DNA of 64,000 nucleotides from positions 250,001 to 314,000 of the IMG/VR virus record IMGVR_UViG_3300045970_000794; one strand, 5' to 3'. Positions 8,515-17,680 of the stretch are shown here, one piece after another (position 1 is the stretch's first letter; each line of letters starts with the position of its first letter). The stretch is from a virus. Under the pieces are notes generated by a model. That model had not been told where the DNA came from and did no database searches. It saw nothing but the letters and a program-made list of their open reading frames with translations. Made by a program: the position numbers and the translations under genes.

Positions 8515-9300
8515 TTATTTATTTAATAAATATAGTGATTCATCCATAACTGTTATAGAATTGATTGAATCATATGCTCTATTTTTTAAATCTGTTAGTC
8601 TTTCTAGGTATTCACCACGCCTTAATACTTTAAAAACAATGTTTTCAATTGAGTATTCACCAGAATGGGTTAATCCTTTTTTTCTCATATCTTTAATCTT
8701 ATCCCAAAGTGGTTGATAAGCTTTCATTACATCATCATACTTTTCAGCCTTAAATAAATCCTCAATCTCATCAATCTCATCAATAATATCAGCAGCTTTC
8801 TGTTTCACAACTTCTTTATCGTATTTAGGCTTTTGTTTCTTAGGTTTTTTAATCCATTCATTATCTTCTAATGAATAAACACCACTAGCAACATGTGGCT
8901 CTTTATAATCTTGAGCGTATAATTCAACATCATAATCATTAACCGTTAAGTCGTGAAGGTCGTTCCAAGAATCTTTCTTTAATTTAAGATATTCTTTAAC
9001 TAAGTCAACATCATCATTAACATCTTTATAATCAATAATGACATGTAAATCAACATCCGAGAATTTGGACCAATTATAATTAGCTAAACTACCTGTTAAT
9101 CTAACATCTTTGATTTCAACCCATGGAATATCTAATGATTCAAAAAAATCATCAGCAATTTTCAATAATTGTTTCCTAACTTCTGGTCTGATTTTATTTT
9201 CAGTAGCCCAAAGTTTTGGATTCAATTTAGGTTTAATTTCAAATGAGTCCAAATTAACGTCTTCTGGATTTAATTTCTCCAATATTAAATGTTCTTTCAT
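8515..9300 (-). CDS. Nucleotidyltransferase-fold protein
   Basis: 261 residues. Near residue 68 the sequence VRLTGSLANYNWSKFSDVDL has the GS-x10-D-x-D signature of the DNA polymerase beta-like nucleotidyltransferase fold, so it may transfer a nucleotide to protein, RNA or a small molecule. A basic KKPKKQKPK segment follows near 155 and the C-terminus is helical. It starts 22 bp after the small beta-rich gene on the coding strand. The ATATTTATAA box 10-20 bp upstream of its ATG suggests it opens a late transcript. Confidence 0.82.
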   Translation of the reverse strand: MKEHLILEKLNPEDVNLDSFEIKPKLNPKLWATENKIRPEVRKQLLKIADDFFESLDIPWVEIKDVRLTGSLANYNWSKFSDVDLHVIIDYKDVNDDVDLVKEYLKLKKDSWNDLHDLTVNDYDVELYAQDYKEPHVASGVYSLEDNEWIKKPKKQKPKYDKEVVKQKAADIIDEIDEIEDLFKAEKYDDVMKAYQPLWDKIKDMRKKGLTHSGEYSIENIVFKVLRRGEYLERLTDLKNRAYDSINSITVMDESLYLLNK

Positions 9301-9390
9301 TGATTTTTATTTATAAATATCACTTAACATATTAAAATTCTTAATATTAATTTTAAATATCATCATCATATTTATTATAAATTCTATACT

Positions 9391-9669
9391 ATGAAAAATC
9401 TTATTAAAAACTACAAAAAGAGAATATGTACCACATGGTCTGGTGCGATATTGCATTTAATTATTTTCAATAATCCAGCTAGGCTTGTATTTTTCATTCT
9501 ATTAGCCATTATCGGTTCTATTATTACTCATGCGTTTAATAATGATGCATTATTATTTAAAATTTTAACATTGACAGGAATTTTATATAGTTTCGGATAT
9601 ACTATTATCGTAACTATTATCGCAATAAAAAATTACTTTAATGAATTAATAAAAAAAGCCCTTAATTAA
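9391..9669 (+). CDS. Small membrane protein
   Basis: 92 residues, basic N-terminus (KNYKKR), and two hydrophobic segments, about 30-50 and 65-85 (LVFFILLAIIGSIITHAF; then LTGILYSFGYTIIVTIIAI). It is isolated on the plus strand between two minus-strand blocks and ends inside a strong terminator. Probably an inner-membrane protein of unknown role. Confidence 0.75.
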   Translation: MKNLIKNYKKRICTTWSGAILHLIIFNNPARLVFFILLAIIGSIITHAFNNDALLFKILTLTGILYSFGYTIIVTIIAIKNYFNELIKKALN

Positions 9670-9677
9670 GGGCTTTT
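9654..9677. terminator. Bidirectional terminator between convergent genes
   Basis: A perfect 24-bp palindrome, AAAAGCCCTTAA and its complement, with A and T tracts. It serves both the small plus-strand membrane-protein gene and thyA. Confidence 0.88.
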
Positions 9678-9680
9678 ATA

Positions 9681-10643
9681 TTAAATAGCTATCGGTGCTT
9701 TTATTGCTGGGTGTGGGTCATACCCTTCAAATTTGATATCATCATATTTGTAATCAAATATGTTTTTAACTTCTGGATTCAACCAAAGCTTAGGCAATGG
9801 TCTTGAATCCCTACTTAATTGTTCAGCTACTTGGTCAAAATGATTCAAGTAAATATGTGTATCACCTAATGAACATATTAAATCACCCACAACCATGTTG
9901 GTTTGAGCTGCGAACATATGCAATAGGATGGCGTAGGATGCAATATTAAATGGAAGACCAAGGAAAGTATCAACCGAACGTTGATTCCACATTAAAGTGA
10001 GCTTACGAGTTGGGATATTTTTACCTTGTGGGTCGCTCAATATTGTTCTAATCTCCAAGTCAGCATCAATATTTTTACCATGATAGGTTTCTTCCATTGC
10101 TTTTTCATAATCAACACCAGCTAATTCACACATTTCTTTTGTCGTTAACTCATGCGTTTCCAATTGAAACCCATAATGGCAAGGTGTTAAAGCCATTTTA
10201 TCTAGGTCACCAACATTCCATGCACTTACAATCATTCTACGACAATCTGGATTAGTTCTTAATCGGTCAACCATCATTTCGATTTGGTTGATAGGGGTTT
10301 TTGGTATTTGACATACATTAAATGCAGACCAGCTTACCCATTGTTTACCATAGATTGGTCCTAGATTACCATCTTCATCAGCCCACTCATCCCAAATAGT
10401 AACACCATTTTCGTTAAGATACTTAATATTGGTATCACCTTTAAGGAACCATAATAATTCATGGATTACTGATTTCATATGAATTTTCTTTGTAGTTAAC
10501 AATGGAAATCCTTCACTAAGGTCAAACCTTAGCATGCGGCCGAATACTGAAATTGTACCAACGCCAGTGCGGTCTTTTTTTACAACGCCATTCGCTTGAA
10601 TGTCACGTAATAAATCTGTGTAAATTTTATCTGTTTTATTCAT
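9681..10643 (-). CDS. thyA: Thymidylate synthase
   Basis: 320 residues. Methylates dUMP to dTMP with methylene-tetrahydrofolate. Visible motifs: the arginine pair in RRMIVSAWN, the catalytic cysteine in MALTPCHYGFQ, the nucleotide-binding SLGDTHIYLNH and a complete C-terminus ending APIAI. An insert of about 50 residues follows the catalytic loop and makes it longer than the 264-residue E. coli enzyme. It would supply dTTP for phage DNA synthesis. It shares a minus-strand unit with the gene starting at 11020. Confidence 0.97.
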   Translation of the reverse strand: MNKTDKIYTDLLRDIQANGVVKKDRTGVGTISVFGRMLRFDLSEGFPLLTTKKIHMKSVIHELLWFLKGDTNIKYLNENGVTIWDEWADEDGNLGPIYGKQWVSWSAFNVCQIPKTPINQIEMMVDRLRTNPDCRRMIVSAWNVGDLDKMALTPCHYGFQLETHELTTKEMCELAGVDYEKAMEETYHGKNIDADLEIRTILSDPQGKNIPTRKLTLMWNQRSVDTFLGLPFNIASYAILLHMFAAQTNMVVGDLICSLGDTHIYLNHFDQVAEQLSRDSRPLPKLWLNPEVKNIFDYKYDDIKFEGYDPHPAIKAPIAI

Positions 10644-10654
10644 ATTTTTAAATT

Positions 10655-11020
10655 TTATTGTTGATATCTATTATATCTTAATAAGATACCTTTAAAAGGT
10701 ATCATTTCTAACTCTTCTGGTCTATATATTGTTGGTGTTAAACCAACATAAAAAAATATTAATTTTCGACCTAAATCAATTTCATTTTTAAAACAATTAA
10801 TATCTTCATTAAATTCTGTTAATTTATTATTACCAACATCTAATAGTGTTTTCATCATTCGTGTATCCATGCAACGTACACCACTACCATGGATGCATGT
10901 AGTGGCTAGTGCTATAGCGGAATCTAATTGAGCTAATTCTCTGATAAATGGAAATAATGATTCAACCTGATTAACCATTGTATCGTTAAAAATATTAGAA
11001 TTTAGGTTTGATATAGCCAT
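10655..11020 (-). CDS. Hypothetical protein upstream of thyA
   Basis: 121 residues, mostly helical, with three Cys residues and a CIHGSGVRCMDTRMMKTLL segment. It ends 11 bp before thyA, so the two are likely cotranscribed. No recognised family and no membrane segment. Confidence 0.75.
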   Translation of the reverse strand: MAISNLNSNIFNDTMVNQVESLFPFIRELAQLDSAIALATTCIHGSGVRCMDTRMMKTLLDVGNNKLTEFNEDINCFKNEIDLGRKLIFFYVGLTPTIYRPEELEMIPFKGILLRYNRYQQ

Positions 11021-11086
11021 ATATTGTAATGTATTATAACAAAGTAACCCAGATTTACTTAGTGGGTCTAGTCCATCAATGCAACC

Positions 11087-11134
11087 CTGTAAATTATAGT
11101 GAAAAATTAATTAATTTTTCACTATAATTTACAG
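11087..11134. repeat. Perfect 48-bp palindrome
   Basis: The left arm CTGTAAATTATAGTGAAAAA plus TTAA is followed immediately by its exact reverse complement, 24 bp per arm with no spacer and no mismatch. It lies in the 203-bp gap between the genes ending at 11224 and starting at 11020 on the minus strand. There is no T tract, so it is not a standard terminator. It could be a cruciform, a protein-binding or processing site, or an inverted assembly joint. Confidence 0.85.
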
Positions 11135-11160
11135 CCCATAAAATTGACTCTACAAACGAA

Positions 11161-11183
11161 ATGGGGGTAAAACTTACCCCCAT
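11161..11183. other. Hairpin ATGGGGGTAA / TTACCCCCAT
   Basis: A 10-bp perfect stem with a three-base loop, 26 bp from the 48-bp palindrome and downstream of the KTSC gene on the minus strand. It lacks a clear U tract but may end or stabilise that transcript. Confidence 0.6.
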
Positions 11184-11223
11184 CACATTTATATTTGGTG
11201 TTTGAAATAAATCCATGAGTGGA

Positions 11224-11664
11224 TTAAGCTAAAACTGCGTTTTTTGATTCTTTAACTTTGTTAATGAAATATTCAACGTTTTCCAAATCTTTAACATCAA
11301 TACTAGATTTGTTTTTACTAGCAATTAATAAAGCTTCCATTGTTGCAATAAGTTGCTTTTCTTCTTTTGACATTTCTTTTGGAGTGTATTTGTGGATTTC
11401 TCTAACTAATGTTGTTGTGTTAACATCAGTTAATCTTTCAGCTGGGTATTGTTTAATTCTACCATTAAGTTCTTTACCTTGACTATCAGATATTTCAAAT
11501 CTGGTATAATCAGTCATTCTAACTCCTTTATATTTGTACTGTGTTCCAGCGTTGAATACTACGGTTAATTCTTGTGTTGCTTTATCATATTTTGATGATA
11601 ATACGTTTGATGAGTTGAATAAACACTCAATTAATGTTCCATTTTCAATTTTTTTTACTAACAT
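11224..11664 (-). CDS. KTSC-domain protein
   Basis: 146 residues. Residues 15-75 (SSNVLSSKYDKATQELTVVF, then YKYKGV and a SDSQGKELNGRIKQYP segment) match the small beta-rich KTSC domain seen in phage and lysyl-tRNA-synthetase-associated proteins. The C-terminal half is a helical, Lys/Glu-rich tail. Molecular function of the domain is not settled. It is followed by the hairpin and palindrome region. Confidence 0.8.
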   Translation of the reverse strand: MLVKKIENGTLIECLFNSSNVLSSKYDKATQELTVVFNAGTQYKYKGVRMTDYTRFEISDSQGKELNGRIKQYPAERLTDVNTTTLVREIHKYTPKEMSKEEKQLIATMEALLIASKNKSSIDVKDLENVEYFINKVKESKNAVLA

Positions 11665-11689
11665 GGTTCTAAAATTTATTTATTTATTA

Positions 11690-11947
11690 TTATGATTTAT
11701 ATGTTCGATAACCAGCAATTTGGGATAAATGAAATATCCTACCAGTACTAGTTAATGAATGCTCTGGATGTACTTCGTCTTCAACAACGATAGCATAATC
11801 ACCTGTGATAATTAATCCAGCGTCAGTAAATTCTAGTCTAGTTGTTTGTGGGAAATCCTCAGTTTTAGGTATTAGCCCATCACTTTGTTTACTGGTATTA
11901 TTTTTCAATAATAATTCAACTTTACTATATTTTGGTGCTGTGTTCAT
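11690..11947 (-). CDS. Hypothetical protein
   Basis: 85 residues with an alternating beta pattern (TTRLEFTDAGLIITGDYAIV), no signal peptide. It lies 25 bp upstream of the KTSC gene on the same strand. Two TATAAATA-type boxes lie between it and the divergent clp promoter. Not recognised. Confidence 0.72.
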   Translation of the reverse strand: MNTAPKYSKVELLLKNNTSKQSDGLIPKTEDFPQTTRLEFTDAGLIITGDYAIVVEDEVHPEHSLTSTGRIFHLSQIAGYRTYKS

Positions 11948-12031
11948 CGTCTATTTATATTAATTAATATTTATAGAAACAAATATACTAATAAAAATTA
12001 AATAAATCAATAGAAAACATTATAATTTAAC

Positions 12032-12062
12032 TTGTTTTTTAAAAAAATAGTTTGTATCTTTG
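12032..12062 (+). promoter_or_regulatory. Bacteroidetes-type promoter for the clpC-like gene
   Basis: TTG at 12032-12034, exactly 20 bp, then TATCTTTG at 12055-12062, 22 bp before the ATG. Matches the known Bacteroidetes -33/-7 architecture. Confidence 0.88.
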
Positions 12063-12084
12063 TAAAAAAATAATAATTTAATTT

Positions 12085-14607
12085 ATGGGTAACAGAGAAG
12101 TCGATTCTAAAGTTCAAGAAATTTTACAAAAAGCAATTGCAGAGGCTGACCAATATAATGACACTAAATTTAGGCCAGAGCATATCGTATTATCAATTAT
12201 TGATGATTCGAATAATGAATGTGTTAATATACTTAAAAATTTAGGTATTAATTTAGATAGTTTATATGATTTATTATTAAATTCTGTTAGTAATAATCAA
12301 ATAACACCACGTGTTGGACCTAAATATAATGGTAAAGCACCCCCAAGTGAATTAACTATTAAAGTATTAAATTTTGCTGATAAAGAAGCCGAATTAATGA
12401 ATGACACTAGTATTAATTTAAAACACATCATGTTAGGTATTTTAGATACTGATACACCAGTTACTAGACTCCTTAATGATTTGGATATAACAAGAACATC
12501 GTTTTACGAACAAATTAAAACACAAAATATGAGAGAAGATTATGATTTTGAGGATGATAACAATTCAAAAAAGAACATCCCACCAAGTAATAGGGTGAAA
12601 AAGAATTCTAAAACCCCAGTACTGGACAATTTCTGTAGGGATGTAACCAAAGCTGCTGAGGAAAAAACATTAGACCCAATTGTTGGTCGTGAAAAAGAAA
12701 TCCGTAGGGTTTCTCAAATTCTTTCTCGTAGAAAGAAAAACAATCCAGTTCTTATCGGTGAACCTGGTGTTGGTAAAACTGCATTAGTTGAAGGATTAGC
12801 ACAATTAATCGTTGATGGTAAAGCACCTAGAATTTTATTAGATAAACGAGTTTGTACATTAGATTTATCAGCATTGGTTGCTGGTACAAAATATCGTGGT
12901 CAATTCGAAGAAAGAATGAAAGCTTTATTAAACGAATTGGAGACTAATCCAGATGTAATTATTTTTATTGATGAATTACACACTATTATTGGTGCTGGTA
13001 ATGCTTCTGGTTCGCTGGATGCTTCCAACATTTTTAAACCAGCTTTAGCCAGAGGTGAAATACAAATCATTGGTGCTACTACATTAGATGAATATCGTGA
13101 GAATATTGAAAAAGATGGTGCACTTACTCGTAGATTTCAACAAGTATTAATTGAAGAGCCTACTTTATTGGAAACCAAAACTATTCTTATGAATGTTAAA
13201 TGTAAGTACGAAGACCATCATAAAGTAATTTATACTGAAGAAGCTATTGATGAATGCGTTAAATTGGCTGAAAGATATATTACCGACCGTGCTATGCCAG
13301 ATAAAGCTTTGGATGTTATGGACGAAGCTGGTGCATCTACCAATGTTACTGTTGAAATCCCAGAAATCATTAAAGAATTGGATGAAAAGAAAAAAGCCAT
13401 TCAACAAAAGAAAATGGAAGTTGTTAGAGCTCAGAAATATGAAGAAGCTGCTAAATTAAGGGATGATGAAGGAAAATTGGATGTTGAAATAAAGGCTGCT
13501 AAAGATGCTTGGATTAAACGATTGGATAATAAGAAAACAATTGTTGATGGTGATTTAGTTGCTGAGACAATTTCAATGATGACTGGAATTCCATTAAATA
13601 AAATTTCCAATAAAGAAAATAAAAGGTTACTTCAAATGGAAAGTGAACTCACTAATAAAATCATTGGTCAGAATGAAGCTGTGAGTAAAATTTCTAAAGC
13701 AATTAAACGTAATCGACTTGGAATTAAAGATAAAAATAAGCCAATTGGTTCATTTATATTTCTTGGGCCTACTGGTGTTGGTAAAACATTTTTAGCTAAA
13801 ATGTTAGCCGAATACGTATTTGGTGATACAGATGCATTGGTTCGTATCGATATGAGTGAGTATATGGAAAAACATTCCGTATCTAGATTAATCGGTGCTC
13901 CTCCAGGTTACGTTGGTTATGAACAAGGTGGTCAATTAACTGAGAAAGTTAGAAGAAAACCATACTGTGTAATACTTTTCGATGAAATTGAAAAAGCTCA
14001 TGATGATGTTTTTAATATCATGCTTCAATTATTAGATGAAGGTCAATTAACTGATAGTTTAGGTCGTAAAGTTAATTTTAAAAATACATTAATCATTATG
14101 ACTTCTAATATTGGGGTCAAAGATGCCAATGAATTCGGTGCTGGTATTGGATTTGATACTAAAGCTGGTGGTATTGTTGATGATGATAGAATGCGTTCAA
14201 TCGTTGAAAAAGCGTTGAAAAAGAAATTCAAACCAGAATTCCTTAATCGTTTAGATGATATCGTTACCTTCAATACATTAACCCGTGAAGACATTAGTAA
14301 AATCATTGTAAATGAATTAGGTCGTTTAACTCTTCGTATTAATGAAATCGGTCATGATGTAAAATACAGTAAAGAAGCTGTTGAACATTTAGCTACGATT
14401 GGTTACGATGTTAATTATGGTGCTAGACCATTAGCTAGAGCCATTCAGAAATATGTTGAAGACCCAGTATGTGAGGAAATTCTATCAGATAACATTAAAA
14501 AAGGTGACCAAATCAAAGTTACTTTTGATAAAAAAACTGAAACTCTATTGATTAAAGGTGTTAAAGCTAAATCGGCTGATGTATCAGAACCAGAATCTGT
14601 TGAGTAA
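12085..14607 (+). CDS. clpC: ClpC/ClpA-family AAA+ unfoldase
   Basis: 840 residues with full family layout: Clp N-domain repeats (1-145), first AAA+ module with Walker A GEPGVGKT near 225 and Walker [15 protein letters not shown], a UVR-like middle helix pair ([20 protein letters not shown]), and a second AAA+ module with GPTGVGKT near 561 and [11 protein letters not shown]. An IGF tripeptide near 688, in the position of the ClpP-docking loop, suggests it delivers substrates to a ClpP peptidase. No phage clpP is in the window, so the partner would be the host ClpP. It has its own promoter and terminator. Confidence 0.95.
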   Translation: MGNREVDSKVQEILQKAIAEADQYNDTKFRPEHIVLSIIDDSNNECVNILKNLGINLDSLYDLLLNSVSNNQITPRVGPKYNGKAPPSELTIKVLNFADKEAELMNDTSINLKHIMLGILDTDTPVTRLLNDLDITRTSFYEQIKTQNMREDYDFEDDNNSKKNIPPSNRVKKNSKTPVLDNFCRDVTKAAEEKTLDPIVGREKEIRRVSQILSRRKKNNPVLIGEPGVGKTALVEGLAQLIVDGKAPRILLDKRVCTLDLSALVAGTKYRGQFEERMKALLNELETNPDVIIFIDELHTIIGAGNASGSLDASNIFKPALARGEIQIIGATTLDEYRENIEKDGALTRRFQQVLIEEPTLLETKTILMNVKCKYEDHHKVIYTEEAIDECVKLAERYITDRAMPDKALDVMDEAGASTNVTVEIPEIIKELDEKKKAIQQKKMEVVRAQKYEEAAKLRDDEGKLDVEIKAAKDAWIKRLDNKKTIVDGDLVAETISMMTGIPLNKISNKENKRLLQMESELTNKIIGQNEAVSKISKAIKRNRLGIKDKNKPIGSFIFLGPTGVGKTFLAKMLAEYVFGDTDALVRIDMSEYMEKHSVSRLIGAPPGYVGYEQGGQLTEKVRRKPYCVILFDEIEKAHDDVFNIMLQLLDEGQLTDSLGRKVNFKNTLIIMTSNIGVKDANEFGAGIGFDTKAGGIVDDDRMRSIVEKALKKKFKPEFLNRLDDIVTFNTLTREDISKIIVNELGRLTLRINEIGHDVKYSKEAVEHLATIGYDVNYGARPLARAIQKYVEDPVCEEILSDNIKKGDQIKVTFDKKTETLLIKGVKAKSADVSEPESVE

Positions 14608-14632
14608 TATCTGGAATCTCCAGACGAAAATT

Positions 14633-14664
14633 AAAGAACCGCTAATATTAGCGGTTCTTTTTGT
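14633..14664 (+). terminator. Terminator after clpC-like gene
   Basis: A 28-bp palindrome (AAAGAACCGCTAAT and complement) followed by a T tract, 25 bp after the stop. A smaller CTGGAATCTCCAG hairpin lies between it and the stop codon. Confidence 0.88.
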
Positions 14665-14688
14665 TAATGGAACTATATTTATAGTTAA

Positions 14689-15336
14689 ATGTTTACGATG
14701 GAAGCAAAAAAAGAAAATCTTAAAGGTGGTAATGCTGATGGTCTTACAGCTATTGATTTAGCTAGAAAGCACTCATTATTTATCGGTACAATTGAGAATG
14801 AAATTGAATTAGGTACTAAAATTGAGTCTGAACACACTAAAAATAAAGCAACTGCTAGGGAAATCGCTATGGACCACATATTTGAATTCCCAGATTATTA
14901 TAGCAATAAAAAATTTGGTTTAAAATCTAACGAAAAAAAGTTTGAAAAATCAAAGGAATCTACATCGGAATCATTAAATCGATTAGGAGCGATTTTAAGA
15001 GAGAATATAGGTCTTAACGTAGTTGATGAAGCCTCGAGTGAGATAACGTATAATATCATGTCTAATGACATTGTAGCGGGTGAATTAACCATTAAGATTA
15101 ATCACCCAGATTTGGGTAATGATGTTATTGAAATTCTTAAATTTAATATGGACCCTAGATTTAAAACAATTAAATTGGCTTATGATACAATCAAAACAAT
15201 ATGGTTCATGTTTAAAAAGATAAATAAGATAGTTCTATCACCATCGGATGAATCACTTCAGTTTTGGACTAAGCTAGGTTTTAGTCGATTAAATAATGAT
15301 TATTATTTTATACTTAGAAGTCAAAAATTATTTTAA
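14689..15336 (+). CDS. DUF5661-like protein with GNAT-like C-terminus
   Basis: 215 residues. The N-terminus (AIDLARKHSLFIGTIENEIE, SEHTKNKATAREIAMDHIFE, then PDYYS) matches the DUF5661 pattern with conserved His and Glu residues. The C-terminal 90 residues end in SLQFWTKLGFSRLNNDYYFI, like the last strand and helix of a GNAT acetyltransferase. A second possible start is the ATG at 14698. The gene is bracketed by two copies of the same 17-bp terminator arm, suggesting insertion or exchange as a unit. A palindromic CTATATTTATAG box lies just upstream. Confidence 0.78.
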   Translation: MFTMEAKKENLKGGNADGLTAIDLARKHSLFIGTIENEIELGTKIESEHTKNKATAREIAMDHIFEFPDYYSNKKFGLKSNEKKFEKSKESTSESLNRLGAILRENIGLNVVDEASSEITYNIMSNDIVAGELTIKINHPDLGNDVIEILKFNMDPRFKTIKLAYDTIKTIWFMFKKINKIVLSPSDESLQFWTKLGFSRLNNDYYFILRSQKLF

Positions 15337-15342
15337 CAAAAA

Positions 15343-15370
15343 AAAACGTCTGGAATCTCCAGACGCTTTT
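15343..15370. terminator. Bidirectional terminator
   Basis: Stem CGTCTGGA, loop ATC, arm TCCAGACG (15347-15365), with A and T tracts on both sides. It separates two convergent genes. Confidence 0.87.
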
Positions 15371-15373
15371 AGT

Positions 15374-15829
15374 TTATTTATCACTCCATTTAGTTTTCGG
15401 TAAGAAACTAGTTAAATCACCCTTACTTTCAACTGCTTTAATAAAAGCATCCCAAGTTTCATCGGTGAAAGTTTCTTTCCAGTTATTCCAATGTTTTAAC
15501 CAATCCCAATATTCTTGACATGGTTGTTTAGTTTCTTCACTGGTGTCACCTTCTTTATTAACTAATTCAAAGTTAACACCGAAACGTTTAGTTTCTTGAG
15601 CGGCTTCACCTTGCATTCTGTTAATTGCCATCATATCTTTCATTACACCACCCATGCTATCTTCTGGTATTTGGCCATTTGCTGCCAAATGATTCATACG
15701 CCAGATGAACGCACCAGCTTCATCAATTACAAAATATAATTCATGTTCTTGACATGTCTCAATGAATTCTTTAAAATTCGCTTTGCCATTTTCTGACTGT
15801 TGTTCTTCATGTTGTTTTTGTTCTTCCAT
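15374..15829 (-). CDS. Acidic hypothetical protein
   Basis: 151 residues, Gln/Glu-rich N-terminus, Met-rich centre and a Trp-rich C-terminus (YWDWLKHWNNWKETF). No signal or membrane segment. It ends at the shared terminator. Function unknown. Confidence 0.75.
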   Translation of the reverse strand: MEEQKQHEEQQSENGKANFKEFIETCQEHELYFVIDEAGAFIWRMNHLAANGQIPEDSMGGVMKDMMAINRMQGEAAQETKRFGVNFELVNKEGDTSEETKQPCQEYWDWLKHWNNWKETFTDETWDAFIKAVESKGDLTSFLPKTKWSDK

Positions 15830-15849
15830 TGTTTAAAAATTTAAAATTA

Positions 15850-16533
15850 TTATATTCGTGAAACATCATACCCCGAAAATTTTACGAGATATGATTCTAT
15901 TAAACCTCTATTCTTTAATTTCATATCAGAATTGAAGTATCTCTTAATTGAGCCACCACCACCTAAGTGTGCGGCTGCTAATATGCCAGATTCAGTTATA
16001 AGGATTCCATTAAATATCTTACCGCAATAAGTTGAAATGTAATCATATAAATTTCTTTTATTAATTTTAATTAGTTTAACCATCGCCGCATCTTGTTCAA
16101 CATCAGACCAACATTTTGAACGTAAACTATCTGGTGATTTTGCAAATTTATCCCGAAATAATTTAGCATCATTAATATTGGTACATATCCCAACACCAAC
16201 CAATGTACTAGGTCCAAATTGATATTTACCAATATGACCATTTCGGCTAACAGTAGTATAATCATTATGAGATTCACTATGACCAATAGCATCAATAAAT
16301 TTTTTAATTGGTTTATTTGTAGTAACCGATACAGTTACTCGATTCATGCTATCTAATTTACTACTAACCTTATCTTGTAATAATTCAAATGTTTGAATTC
16401 GTTTTTGTGCACCCTCAATTTTTTCAACTCTAGACTCAATATTAACTAGTTTTATAACAATAACAATTGTTATTGCTATTACTGTGACGAAAAAAAGAAC
16501 TAATAATTTTTTTAATGTTAATAAATTTACCAT
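15850..16533 (-). CDS. Membrane-anchored lytic transglycosylase-like protein
   Basis: 227 residues from the ATG at 16533, preferred because it places a basic start before the membrane helix (LLVLFFVTVIAITIVIVIKL). A short coiled coil follows, then a lysozyme-like domain: IGHSESHNDYTTVSRNGHIG with a candidate catalytic Glu, KYQFGPSTL, and AAAHLGGGG near the end. It probably cleaves peptidoglycan on the outer face of the inner membrane and could be a lysis or DNA-entry enzyme. It lacks holin features. Confidence 0.82.
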   Translation of the reverse strand: MVNLLTLKKLLVLFFVTVIAITIVIVIKLVNIESRVEKIEGAQKRIQTFELLQDKVSSKLDSMNRVTVSVTTNKPIKKFIDAIGHSESHNDYTTVSRNGHIGKYQFGPSTLVGVGICTNINDAKLFRDKFAKSPDSLRSKCWSDVEQDAAMVKLIKINKRNLYDYISTYCGKIFNGILITESGILAAAHLGGGGSIKRYFNSDMKLKNRGLIESYLVKFSGYDVSRI

Positions 16534-16595
16534 TTGTTTTAGTTTTAGTTTATAGGCAAAATTAATAAAAATTTTTGTAACTACCAAATATTTTA

Positions 16596-17015
16596 TTACT
16601 TTTTTTGTCCTATGTACTCATGACTGAAGCAAATCCTCTCATTATCAGCGTAATGGTTTTTGAAAATATTTAAATGCTTAATATCAGTTCTAAGTTTTTT
16701 ATTTTTTGATGTTGGTTTCCATAGTGGTGACATTGTTCGATAATACCCCATTCTAGGATGTGCAGTCCTAGAGAAATAACGTTTTCCTTCATCTAAATGT
16801 ATTTCACCTATCGCATCTGAGAATCTAACACCGATACCCATACCTTGAAAATCTGGTAAAATAACTGTTCTATGTCCCCTCCAAGCTTGCTTTAAATAAC
16901 CATTCGGCATTGCTATTACCGAACCGAATGCGACTAATATGCCATTCCATAAACCAACGAAACATCTTGATGATTTATGTATATCATCCCTTAAATAGTG
17001 ATGTTCTTTAAACAT
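16596..17015 (-). pseudogene. Acetyltransferase half of an ABC-ATPase/GNAT protein, split by frameshift
   Basis: 139 residues from the first in-frame ATG, with a GNAT-like core (RTVILPDFQGMGIGVRFSDA as the acetyl-CoA loop). The frame is open 18 codons further upstream, reading VRPEINLEIYSTDRSTWE, directly behind the ATPase frame at a T9 run. Together they reconstruct the layout of COG2401, an ABC-type ATPase fused to a predicted acetyltransferase. As read, the joint needs one extra base or a -1 slip. Function of the family is not settled; RNA acetylation has been suggested for related ATPase/GNAT fusions (general knowledge). Confidence 0.75.
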
Positions 17016-17677
17016 TTCCCACGTACTGCGGTCTGTGCTATAAATTTCGAGATTGATTTCTGGTCGGACAAAAAAAAACCGTCATACATTTCACCAGTAT
17101 TCGTATTAATCACCCAATCTGGCTCCAGCCAGTCTAGTATATCCTCATGACATGTTGCTAGGACTAATCCTGTGATATTGGCTTGCTTCACATATCTAGA
17201 TAGTGCAACTGAAGCAGCTTTTGCTACATTACGGTCTACCACTGATGTAAATTCATCAATAACAGCATTATTTTTAACTCTTCTAGCTAATTCAGCTCGG
17301 AATTTTTCACCGTTTGATAATACATGATGTGGTTTATGCCATGCTGGTATTGAATTTAATCCAACAGCACCTAATTTATTTAGAGCATCATCTTCAGTTT
17401 CGAAATGAGATACGATGGCTTTATTTGGGTCCCAAGTTAATATTTCTTCAGTACCAAATTCATGAAGTAATGTAGTTTTACCACTACCACTAGCACCATA
17501 AATAACACCAATCTTAAAATCTTTTGGGATTGTAGGTTTTTCCCATGGATGAAATTTTGACTTACCATTAAACACTAAATCAAAAGCTTTTGATGAAGCT
17601 TTAGTATAGCTATCAATTTCAACAGTTGATGTTAATGGTTCAGATTTTCTAACTAATTTACCAATTATTTTTTCCAT
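16991..17677 (-). pseudogene. ABC-type ATPase half of the split COG2401-like protein
   Basis: From the ATG at 17677. Walker A YGASGSGKTTLL near residue 72, an SNGEKFRAELARRV signature-like segment and Walker B VIDEFTSVVD are intact. After the T9 run at 17070-17078 the frame reads 25 unrelated residues and stops inside the acetyltransferase frame. Either a single-base error or change broke the gene, or the T TTT TTG heptamer is used for -1 frameshifting. The promoter -7 box ends only three bases before the ATG. Confidence 0.78.
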
Positions 17678-17680
17678 GTA

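Noticed and set aside
11035-11224. Possible tRNA or riboswitch in the hairpin region
   Set aside because: No acceptor stem with T-loop sequence and no recognisable aptamer; only simple inverted repeats.
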